From contig BRXU01000002.1 of assembly GCA_030267565.1 (NCBI GenBank), forward strand, positions 5,455,501 to 5,519,500: a stretch of DNA of 64,000 nucleotides. The letters run 5' to 3'. Positions 10,275 to 18,534 of the stretch are shown piece after piece (positions within the stretch are counted from its first letter, which is position 1; every line of letters begins with the position of its first letter). The translations under genes were made by a program, and so were the position numbers. The notes beneath the pieces were generated by a model. The model was not told where the DNA came from. It saw only the letters and a program-made list of their open reading frames with translations, and made no database searches. The DNA is from Pleodorina starrii. Its lineage: Eukaryota; Chlorophyta; Chlorophyceae; Chlamydomonadales; Volvocaceae.

Positions 10275-12341
10275 ATGGCCAAGAAGAAGGACAAGACCAA
10301 GGCTGTTCCTAAACAACCTTCCTTTAATATTCCTGAGGATGATGCGACTCCAGTCGTATCAGGTCGTGAGCCGGCTGCGGCCGATCACACCAATCCTCTC
10401 CCCGGAGCGACTCCAGTCGCGGTTACGGGTACTAATTCGTCTCCTCAAGGAGCAACTAAGGCCAAAGGATCTATGCCTGAGGCCGGCATTCAGCCACAAA
10501 CTCTTCCGCCGCAAGTCGCCGCTACCATCGCAAATGCAAGCGCGCGACGCGTATGGCGGACTTTCATTAAAAAGTTTGCAGACATGAAAGACATTCAATT
10601 GCCTGCTAACTTCACTTCGCTGCCTGCCGCTGATCTCGTTGCGTTCGCGCAGAGCATCAACATGGACCCTGCGGCGCCGGCGGCGGCCCTTGCGGCTGCC
10701 TTAAACAGCGAGGAGCAGTTCGGACAGGCCATGCAGCTCCAGCAGCAACAGCAGCAGCAGGCCCTCGCTGCCGGGCAGGACGGCCGCAACGTCGCCCCGG
10801 CTCTCGATGCCGCGGCAACCGCGGCCGGCCAGCCGGCCGCACCCGGTCAACCGGGTGTGGAGGCACAACAAGGCCTTTCTCAGCAGGCGCTGGCGCAGGT
10901 GCACCAGGTGTGCACCAACGTGTTTCAACACGCCATGGGCCAGATTGTGACGCTCATGGACGCGCGCTTTGCCGAGTTCAAGGCGAGCAACGCTAATGGC
11001 AACCAGGCAGCGGCCGCAGCTGCAGCGGCGGGCATGGCCGCAGCGGCGGCGGCTGACGCCATGGAAGCCGATGGCGCAGGCGCAGATGGCCCCTCCTCGG
11101 ACACCAGCTCTGAGGAGAGCGACAGCAGCGACGACGATGACGCGTCGCCGGCGGGCCGCATCATCAAGTCCACCCGCAAGCACATCCTTGCGGAGCTGAA
11201 GAAGACGGACATGCGCTCGGGCCGCGAGCGCAGCAAAGCCATGAAGGGCTTCGCTAAAACGTTCGCCAGCCTACTAACGCCGGCCCAGGCTGCCAAGATG
11301 TCGGCGTCGGAGCTCGTCGCCTCCTGGCAGGAGCGCGGCAATGGCTACATGCGCCTGCACGACTGGGCGCCTCTGTCCGGCGCCGAGCTGGACCCACGCG
11401 CCTACCTGTCGCACCTGGAATTTGATATGCCGCGGGATGCGGACGTCCAGGCGGCGCTGGCCAGCCTCCGCAGCAACGGCGGCGCGGGCGGAAGCAACGG
11501 CGGCGCCGGCGGCAGTACCGCCGGCGGCTGGCAAAGCCAGGAGGTGAGAAAGAAGGTTCCGGAGCCGTATAAGTTCACGGGGGCCACGGACAAGCATGTC
11601 ACGTGCGTGCAAACGTGGTTCGATACCTTCATCACCTACTGCGACACCACTCACATCAACCCCATTCAGAACCTAGCGTTCTTCACCACGGGGGCTGCAC
11701 AAGAGTGGGTGGTGGGATACATGGGCGACGCGCTGACTAGCGGGGTCGTCGTGACGCGCGAGCAGCTGCGCACCGATTTCCTCGTCCAGTTCGGCGATAT
11801 CCGCCGTCACACTGCCCAGTCCGCACGCGAACGCTTTCACGCGGGGGAGCACAGCATGAAACCGGGCGAAAAGGTCAACCTGTACACGCAGCGCTTCCGC
11901 ACGATCGTGCGGGACGCCAAGGGCATGTCTCAGGTGGATCAGATTTTCTGGTACCTTCACGGGCTTCTCCCCGCACTTAAGAAGGCATGCGCTACGGACG
12001 CCCTGGGCAAGGACTGGGTCTCGGTGGAAGATCTCATTCGCTTTGCACTGAGCCAGGAGCTTCGTGCTAACATTGCGAAATCCGCTTCTAACGCCCACGC
12101 TACGGTGGCCGCTGTTTCTACCCCCTCCCAACCTCGCAAGCAGAAGCGGAAACGCTCCGAGCGCTCCGAGGACGGAGACAAGAAGCCCCCCAGGTGCATT
12201 CACTGCGCCGAGGAGTTCCCCGACGGCTTCCCGCCTTCGCACTTGCGAAAGTGCGACGTCTTTCAGCGCAAGCTGAAGGCCGGGTTGATCAAGGACGGCA
12301 GCAGGGGCAAGAAGGCGGACCGCAAAGATGGCAAGCGTTAG
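10275..12341 (+). CDS. gag: Retrotransposon Gag polyprotein
   Basis: 688 codons from the first ATG after the 5' LTR, forming the structural protein of the virus-like particle. It starts with a basic head (MAKKKDKTK). A Gln/Ala-rich middle and an acidic Ser/Asp patch (SSDTSSEESDSSDDDD, near residue 275) follow. The retrotransposon Gag core lies around residues 435-585, with AQEWVVGYMGD and the FRTIVRDAKGMSQVDQIFWY stretch. At the C-terminus is one zinc knuckle variant, C641-x2-C644-x11-H656-x3-C660, with longer spacing than the classical CCHC. It ends at TAG 12339-12341. The same frame continues open past this codon for another 353 codons, so stop-codon read-through could make a Gag-Pol fusion. 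Confidence 0.92.
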   Translation: MAKKKDKTKAVPKQPSFNIPEDDATPVVSGREPAAADHTNPLPGATPVAVTGTNSSPQGATKAKGSMPEAGIQPQTLPPQVAATIANASARRVWRTFIKKFADMKDIQLPANFTSLPAADLVAFAQSINMDPAAPAAALAAALNSEEQFGQAMQLQQQQQQQALAAGQDGRNVAPALDAAATAAGQPAAPGQPGVEAQQGLSQQALAQVHQVCTNVFQHAMGQIVTLMDARFAEFKASNANGNQAAAAAAAAGMAAAAAADAMEADGAGADGPSSDTSSEESDSSDDDDASPAGRIIKSTRKHILAELKKTDMRSGRERSKAMKGFAKTFASLLTPAQAAKMSASELVASWQERGNGYMRLHDWAPLSGAELDPRAYLSHLEFDMPRDADVQAALASLRSNGGAGGSNGGAGGSTAGGWQSQEVRKKVPEPYKFTGATDKHVTCVQTWFDTFITYCDTTHINPIQNLAFFTTGAAQEWVVGYMGDALTSGVVVTREQLRTDFLVQFGDIRRHTAQSARERFHAGEHSMKPGEKVNLYTQRFRTIVRDAKGMSQVDQIFWYLHGLLPALKKACATDALGKDWVSVEDLIRFALSQELRANIAKSASNAHATVAAVSTPSQPRKQKRKRSERSEDGDKKPPRCIHCAEEFPDGFPPSHLRKCDVFQRKLKAGLIKDGSRGKKADRKDGKR

Positions 12342-13251
12342 GCGCTTGGCAAGGACGCGGAGGGTGCGGGTTCTGACCCGCCAGAGCCAGCACGTGTGTC
12401 GAAAGCTCTAGGCTGTCGCGAAGCAGGTCCTAACCTGCCGGTTGCGCGCGTTGCTGTATCCCACGCTCTAGGTGTTCGGGATGGTGGAATTGGTGCCGTA
12501 GGCGCGGCGGGACCCCCGGACCATACGTTGGGGTCTCCGCCGGCCGCTCAGGGGGTCGTTTTTGAGCTTCCTCCACCTCCACCGCCGGGAAACGACGACC
12601 GCATGTTTTGCAGTCGAGAGTTTGCTCGGGTGCAGTCGGAGTTGGGCGTCAAGTTTACCTTTGACGCCGCATGTAACAATTCTGGCACCAATGCTCTGTG
12701 CGTTCCTTTTGCCTCACCCAGCCAATCTTTCTTCGATAAGGACGTTGGCGGGGAAACCCTCTGGATAAATCCACCAGTACACGAAGTGGTCAGATGGCAG
12801 CAGCACTACGCGAAATGCAAAGCTGCACAGCCCAGCACCACCAGTGCCATGTTCGTAGCCCCCACGTGGCCCGTGCTTGAGCAGCACTTTCAGTCTCTAG
12901 GCTACGCGCTCTTTAAGGAGTACCCTATTGGAAAGCGGCTTTTCACCACTCCCAATAACGAGCGGGGCAAAGCTCAGCTCATGGGTATCCCTTGGCCGGT
13001 CCAGCTTTGGTACGATCCTCCCAAAACGGAGGCTGTACTGCGCTCCGTACAGAACAACTCGGGCTACAGCATGCACTTCCTCAGCAAAATGTACGGCAAA
13101 GAGGCCCAAACGCTCGTTGACAGCGGGGCTTGTGCAGTGGGAGCTGCCGACGGCTTTGTTGGCCAATCTTTGGTCAACAGCTTGCGCCTAAAGGTGCAGC
13201 CAGCGGCGGTTACTTCCGTACGCCTCGCAGACGGTTCGGATCCAGCAACTG
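12342..13251 (+). CDS. Gag-Pol linker: adenine-methylase-like domain and start of aspartic protease
   Basis: Continues in the gag frame directly after the UAG. At about 12600-13060 is a globular segment: FTFDAACNNSGTNALC, then FFDKDVGGETLWINPPV, then a W.....QHY helix and later PIGKRLFTTPNN. An FD-start motif followed by (D/N)PP(Y/F/V) is the layout of phage-type Dam N6-adenine methyltransferases, and related domains are known from DIRS-group retroelements. Here the tetrapeptide is NPPV rather than NPPY, so activity is doubtful. The retropepsin active site TLVDSGA follows at about 13110-13131. The frame loses protease similarity after LADGSDPA near 13240, where the next frame takes over. The methylase assignment is by motif only. 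Confidence 0.65.
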
Positions 13252-16200
13252 TTGGGTCAAGTCGCCGTGCCCATCCGCATGGGCACATACCGCGACACAG
13301 TGCGCCTCCTTGTGATGCCAGGCGGCATGCCCGGCACGGACATTTTGCTTGGGACAGATTGGCTCAAGCGGCTCAAGGCCGTTATGAGCTGGGACAGTGA
13401 TTCGCTCACCCTCCAAAGGGGGGGGAAGAGCCTTACACTGCACCCGACTTACGTACACAGGTCGGCTGACACCGAACCTGACCCAATCGCGGTCATGAAC
13501 TACGTGTGCGCGCGGTTGCACCAAGCGACGTCGGTTCCGCTTCTGAGCGCCAAGCAAGCTGCAAAGCTGCTTACGCGGGGTGCGCGATCGTACCTAATGC
13601 TAGTACGCGAAGATAGCGTTGAGCCCGCGGACCCTACTCGTTGCGAATCCGCGACGGTTGGGGCTGCTACGTCAACTGATGCTCCTGCGCCCATCGACCT
13701 GGTACCGCAGTCGGAAATAGAAGCACTGAAATCCGAATTTTCAGATGTCTTCGCGGAGCTGAACGAGCCTCCACCGGAGCGTCCGGGAATAGGTCACACT
13801 ATTCCCTTGGTAGAAGGCGCTCAGCCTCCCGCAAAACGTATGTACCGCTTAACTCAGGCTGAGCGGGAAGAGGTCAAAAAGCAAGTAGCGGATTTGCTTG
13901 CTAAAGGGTTCATCGAACCGAGCACCTCCCCATTCGGTGCGCCTGTTCTGTTTGTCGAAAAACAGGACAAGACCCTTCGAATGTGTTTGGATTATAGAGC
14001 ATTAAACAAAATCACCGTCAAGCGGAGATACCCAATGCCGTCCATAACCGACCTCTTCGACCAGTTGCAAGGCGCAAAAGTCTTTTCAAGCCTTGACTTG
14101 CAACAGGGTTACTACCAAATCCGCATTACACCTGAGGACAGACCTAAAACGAGCTTCCTCACGCCTGAGGGACAGTTTCAGTTCAAGGTCCTTTGTTTCG
14201 GCCTGACTAATGCGCCCGCAACGTTCCAATCCACCATGGCAACGATTTTTCGGGAGCACATTGGTCGATTTGTTCTCGTGTATTTGGACGATATACTTAT
14301 TTTTTCTAAAACGGCACAAGAACATGTACGGCACCTCCGTATTGTACTTGAGCTGTTACGTGAGCACAAGTTCAGGGCAAAATTGCCTAAGTGCGACTTC
14401 AATAAAGCGGAATTGAAGTTTTTGGGGCACATCGTGGGCAGGGACGGCCTTAAGGTCGACCCGTCTAAAGTAAAAGTGGTACAGGACTGGGCCACTCCCA
14501 CAAACGTTTCGCGTCTCAGGTCATTCCTGGGATTAGCGAATTATTTTAGGCGATTTATACAGGGTTATTCATCGCTCGTTGCCCCACTCACGTCATTGAC
14601 GGGTGCTCAAGTACCTTGGGATTGGACACCGGAATGCCAATCCGCGTTTAATGGCGTGAAGCACGCACTTACGAACGCACCGGTGTTAGTTCTGCCAGAA
14701 CTGGACAAACCTTTTGAGGTTTGGTCCGACGCGTCCGTATTCGGGACGGGTGCCATCCTCTTGCAGGACGGTCGGCCGGTGGCTTACACAAGCCAGAAGT
14801 TTACTCCTGCGGAGATAAACTACACAACCACCGACCAGGAATGCCTTGGGGTTATCCATGCGTTAACCGAATGGAGGTGCTATCTTGACGGGGCACAGCA
14901 CGTCACTTTAGTCACCGATCACCAACCCCTGGTATATCTGCAAGACCAGAAAAGCAATAATTTGCTTTCGCGCCGCCAAGCGCGCTGGATGGAATACCTT
15001 TCTCGTTTCAAGTTCGAATGGGAATATCGTCCGGGCAGAATTAACGTGGCCGACCCTATTAGCAGGGTACACGAGCCTACGGTGGCAGCTGCGCTCACAC
15101 GGTCAAGCATCGTCGCTGATCTCTTGACGCGGATCCAGCGAGGGTACCACAAGGACCCATCCTTTGCTGACCCATTACGGATAGCTGGGCTGTACTATAA
15201 CACGTCGCGAGGCCTCTGGCAAAAAGGCCAACGGGTGGTGATCCCCGACGCTGACGGGTTGCGCGATCTGATCATGGCTGAATACCATGACAGTATCACA
15301 TCTGGGCATAGAGGAATAAGCCGCACAAAGGAAGTTATTTCCCGCTCGTACTGGTGGCCCACTCTGGACGCAGACGTGGCCGAGTATGTCGGAAGATGCC
15401 CCGAATGCCAGCGCAACAAGCCTTCCAACCATAAGCCGTATGGAAAGCTACAGCCCCTCCCAATACCGGAGACAAATTGGGAGAGCGTGTCACTCGATTT
15501 GATCACGCAGCTACCGAAAACCGCTAAGGGCCACGACGCCGTACTTGTGTTTGTGGATCGGCTCAGCAAAATGGTGCACTTTGCTGCCACTCACACCGAC
15601 GTCAGTGCTGAGGAGATAGCGTGGCTATACCTCGAACACGTTTTCAAGCATCATGGGCTGTCCAGGTCCCTGGTGTCTGACCGTGGAACTCAATTCACCG
15701 GTCATTTTTGGCAGGAGCTGTTTAAGAGCCTTCGCACCAAACTACGCATGAGCACCGCTTACCATCCGCAAACGGACGGTCAGACGGAGCGCATGAACCG
15801 GCTCTTGGAAGAAACCCTTCGGCACTACGTCAATCCGACGCAGGATGATTGGGACAAACATCTGCCCTTAATCGAGTTTGCAATCAATAACTCGAAGCAG
15901 AGCAGTACCAATACAACGCCGTTCATGCTCAATTCGGGTCACCAACCTCGGGTTCCCGCGGATGTTGACATCGAATTGGAGAATGGCAAAGTCCCATCGG
16001 CCAAAGAGTTTGCTTCCATTATGCGGGAACGCATCGCTGCGGCCCGCAGGCACCTGAAAGCGGCTCAGGATCGCCAACGCACTGCCTATAACCGCAAACG
16101 AGAGGATATCTCGTTTGACATTGGAGAAAACGTGTTGCTCTCTACATCCAACATTACGTTGAAGTCCCCTGGCGCAAAGAAGTTGCTGCCCAAATACATT

Positions 16201-16614
16201 GGGCCCTTCAAAATCCTGGCGCGCGTAGGTTCGGTGGCCTACAAACTTGACTTGCCAGCGGGATACAAAATTCATCCAGTCTTCCACGTTTCGCTCCTAA
16301 AGCCTTACAAAGGTGACGGCACTTATCAACCGCCGCCCGCCTTTGTACTGGAAGGCGAGGAGTACTGGAGCGTGGACAGTATCATCGACGTACGGGAACG
16401 CAAAATCGGGCGTAAAACACGCCGCGAATTTCTTGTAAAATGGGCCGGATTTGGTCCCGAACATAACACTTGGGAGCCTGAAGAGTCCCTTCGAAGGGAT
16501 TCCTTTGTTGCCGAGGAGGTCGATGCCTTCCTCACTAAGCGCACCCAGGCACCGCCTCCCCGGGTTAAGCCTACATCTCGGCACAGGCGCGTCAAAGGAC
16601 AGCGCCGCCGGTGA
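13252..16614 (+). CDS. pol: Retrotransposon Pol: protease end, RT, RNase H, integrase, chromodomain
   Basis: 1,120 codons, +1 relative to gag and the linker; the non-ATG start merely marks where homology resumes. The protease C-terminal half includes the DILLGTDWL motif. RT runs from about residue 190 to 400, with the catalytic YLDD at 344-347. RNase H begins at VWSDAS near residue 490. Integrase has an H-H-C-C zinc module (HDSITSGHRGI...CPECQRNK, about 680-725). Its DD-E core has D in VFVDRL, D in VSDRGTQF and E in DGQTERMN. Next comes a GPFKILARVG 'GPY/F' module. The C-terminal chromodomain (about 1038-1095) has aromatic and acidic positions in YWSVDSIIDVR, FLVKWAGF and NTWEPEESL. No in-frame stops occur. 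Chromodomains of this group direct integration to modified chromatin. Confidence 0.95.
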   Translation: MGQVAVPIRMGTYRDTVRLLVMPGGMPGTDILLGTDWLKRLKAVMSWDSDSLTLQRGGKSLTLHPTYVHRSADTEPDPIAVMNYVCARLHQATSVPLLSAKQAAKLLTRGARSYLMLVREDSVEPADPTRCESATVGAATSTDAPAPIDLVPQSEIEALKSEFSDVFAELNEPPPERPGIGHTIPLVEGAQPPAKRMYRLTQAEREEVKKQVADLLAKGFIEPSTSPFGAPVLFVEKQDKTLRMCLDYRALNKITVKRRYPMPSITDLFDQLQGAKVFSSLDLQQGYYQIRITPEDRPKTSFLTPEGQFQFKVLCFGLTNAPATFQSTMATIFREHIGRFVLVYLDDILIFSKTAQEHVRHLRIVLELLREHKFRAKLPKCDFNKAELKFLGHIVGRDGLKVDPSKVKVVQDWATPTNVSRLRSFLGLANYFRRFIQGYSSLVAPLTSLTGAQVPWDWTPECQSAFNGVKHALTNAPVLVLPELDKPFEVWSDASVFGTGAILLQDGRPVAYTSQKFTPAEINYTTTDQECLGVIHALTEWRCYLDGAQHVTLVTDHQPLVYLQDQKSNNLLSRRQARWMEYLSRFKFEWEYRPGRINVADPISRVHEPTVAAALTRSSIVADLLTRIQRGYHKDPSFADPLRIAGLYYNTSRGLWQKGQRVVIPDADGLRDLIMAEYHDSITSGHRGISRTKEVISRSYWWPTLDADVAEYVGRCPECQRNKPSNHKPYGKLQPLPIPETNWESVSLDLITQLPKTAKGHDAVLVFVDRLSKMVHFAATHTDVSAEEIAWLYLEHVFKHHGLSRSLVSDRGTQFTGHFWQELFKSLRTKLRMSTAYHPQTDGQTERMNRLLEETLRHYVNPTQDDWDKHLPLIEFAINNSKQSSTNTTPFMLNSGHQPRVPADVDIELENGKVPSAKEFASIMRERIAAARRHLKAAQDRQRTAYNRKREDISFDIGENVLLSTSNITLKSPGAKKLLPKYIGPFKILARVGSVAYKLDLPAGYKIHPVFHVSLLKPYKGDGTYQPPPAFVLEGEEYWSVDSIIDVRERKIGRKTRREFLVKWAGFGPEHNTWEPEESLRRDSFVAEEVDAFLTKRTQAPPPRVKPTSRHRRVKGQRRR

Positions 16615-16644
16615 ATACTGGCATCGCTCCCGGGACGTTCGCTT

Positions 16645-16658
16645 CAAAGGGGGGGGAG
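16645..16658 (+). other. Polypurine tract of the retrotransposon
   Basis: AAAGGGGGGGGAG immediately 5' of the 3' LTR, the usual place and composition for the plus-strand DNA primer. Confidence 0.85.
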
Positions 16659-17032
16659 TGTAACGATAATTATACTTATAATATTTCCGACTTATAACCA
16701 ATGGTTAACGGAACTCACTAAAGTGAGGAACGACCGTTGGTTTAGTTGGAGACGATAATTGCGGAGCCCTGTCGTACATCAAGATCTCAAGGCGTCGGCC
16801 TCATATGCCGACTGGTGGAGCTTATGGGATTGAATTCTATTTCTCAGGTGTCTGTTGACACCACCTCTTACTACTGTATGTTTCTGATATTAGTTAGATT
16901 AGTGCTTGGTAAGCTGTTTAGGTGGGCGCCGTCTTCGTCTCCTTCAACTGGTCGTTCTTCGGTCGTCGCTCTGGCGACGCCTGGTACCTCGGTGAGTTCC
17001 CTTCCGCTGCGTAGCGTAGCTTAAACGTTACA
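16659..17032 (+). repeat. 3' long terminal repeat
   Basis: 374 bp, identical by eye to the 5' LTR, followed by the target duplication CCAAC at 17033-17037. Confidence 0.96.
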
Positions 17033-18534
17033 CCAACCCAATCATTGCACCCATCCACCCAGCAATCCACACACTCACCCACTTGCAACGTCGTTTGTGC
17101 GTCTTGTGTCAACGTACGGGTCGCCGTATCCTAACTTAGCAGATACACAGACGGACGATTCTATCTCCTGCCCTAGTAGCCATACATGGGCACGCATGTG
17201 CACGTGCCTGCCGGTTTGTGCGTCTTGCCGCACCGCAGGGGCCTCCATCTCCCAACCTAGCAGGACCTAGCTACCAGACGGCGGACAAATCTGCTGGCCT
17301 AGCTGCCACAGGCTCCACGGGCGCGCGTGTGATCGTGTCCCTAAAAATGCGCGGTGCCCCTCCATCACTGCAATCTCCGCCACATCATTCAGGTTGAAAC
17401 CTTAAGCAAGGGCGAAACGGGCAGCGGGGGCGCGCTCAACGTATTCGCGCAGCACCTTCACTGCTCAGTACTGAGGAAGACATTGTCCACGGAATACGGT
17501 CGCTCCAAGGACAAGGGGCGTCGGCTTCCTCAAAGCCGGGAAAAGGGCGGGAACCCTCTACATCCGTCCTCAAAGCCGGGAAAAGGGCGGGAACCCTCTA
17601 CATCCGTTGATCCGTACAGGCCGGTTAGTTACGTAGAGCGCGAGTGATGACTGCTAGACTGACGTCGCGTGTCTGCCTTGGTTTCTCAGTGGATGCAGTG
17701 TGGGCCTAAGCGTTTAGACGTGCGTATTATTAGCACCGAGGCGCAGTCGCAAGAGTCGGCCACAGACTTGCGAACGGAATCGCCCGCTCCGCCATGCGAT
17801 CTGCGAAAAATCCGTTCGCATGCCGAGTCGTCGGTACTGACCGCCGCCCGACGGGCGCGTCTCATCGATGGAGACGCGGCGAGAGGACGGACTTTGTATG
17901 CAGGAGAGAGGCAATTAAAGCGCACGATGGGGTTGGATGCATAGCGGGGCAGCGGCATGAACAGAGGTCGCCAACGGTCGACATAAAATGCTACCAATAT
18001 TGCGTTTCAGCGGGGCGATATCAGAAATCAGATGTTTGGTCGTTACGCACATACGCACAGACATGGACATTGGCAATCAAAAAGGGCGGGGCCCCCCGAG
18101 GCGCTTCGCGCTGGGCTGCTGGGCGAATGGCCGCATGCTGCGAGGGAGCGGGGCTTCTCGGGGCGACCCCACCCTGGAGCCAGTTGACCAGCGCACGACA
18201 GCCTTACTCAGCCATGCAAACTAAAAATATGTGAACTAGGCTTTACAAAATTCACGACTGAGGCCGCTGCAGCCCGGGCTTCCAGGTGTCCAAGCCGGAG
18301 GAGCCAAGTCGCATCGCCAAGGAAATGCACGGCACCAAATCGGTTTTAGCATAAGCTTTACTGCCTTTTTGTAGTATCTGTGAAAAGGCCATGCGCAGAG
18401 GTAGATAGCGGGAAGGGCGACCTGCCGAACACTACAAAGTAATTAAGCAAACCCTACAGTCAGCCTAAAACCTGCAAGGGGGCCGCTAGCCCGCACAGCT
18501 TTATTGATATGATTCCAGTCTATTGCTAGATTCC
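17033..18534. other. Intergenic region and upstream region of the MULE gene
   Basis: No gene is supported. It begins with the CCAACCCA/CCATCCACCCA simple sequence that continues the retrotransposon target. It contains a 40-bp perfect tandem duplication (17528-17607). I looked for long terminal inverted repeats shared with the region 3' of the MULE gene and saw none. Confidence 0.5.
17528..17607. repeat. 40-bp tandem duplication
   Basis: Two identical adjacent 40-bp units (17528-17567 and 17568-17607), each starting CCTCAAAGCCGGGAAAAGGG. Confidence 0.9.

Larger units (their letters stand above)
9863..17032 (+). mobile_element. Complete Ty3/gypsy LTR retrotransposon with chromodomain (chromovirus)
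   Basis: The element is 7,170 bp with 374-bp LTRs in which I found no differences. Each LTR begins TGTAACG and ends CGTTACA. The 5-bp target duplication CCAAC lies directly outside both LTRs (9858-9862 and 17033-17037). Inside, in order, are a primer site, gag, an adenine-methylase-like segment, aspartic protease, reverse transcriptase, RNase H, integrase, chromodomain and a purine tract. The Pro-RT-RH-IN order is the Ty3/gypsy order, and the C-terminal chromodomain places it among chromoviruses. Identical LTRs mean a very recent insertion. Two reading-frame breaks occur: an in-frame UAG after gag, and a +1 step inside the protease. Confidence 0.96.
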
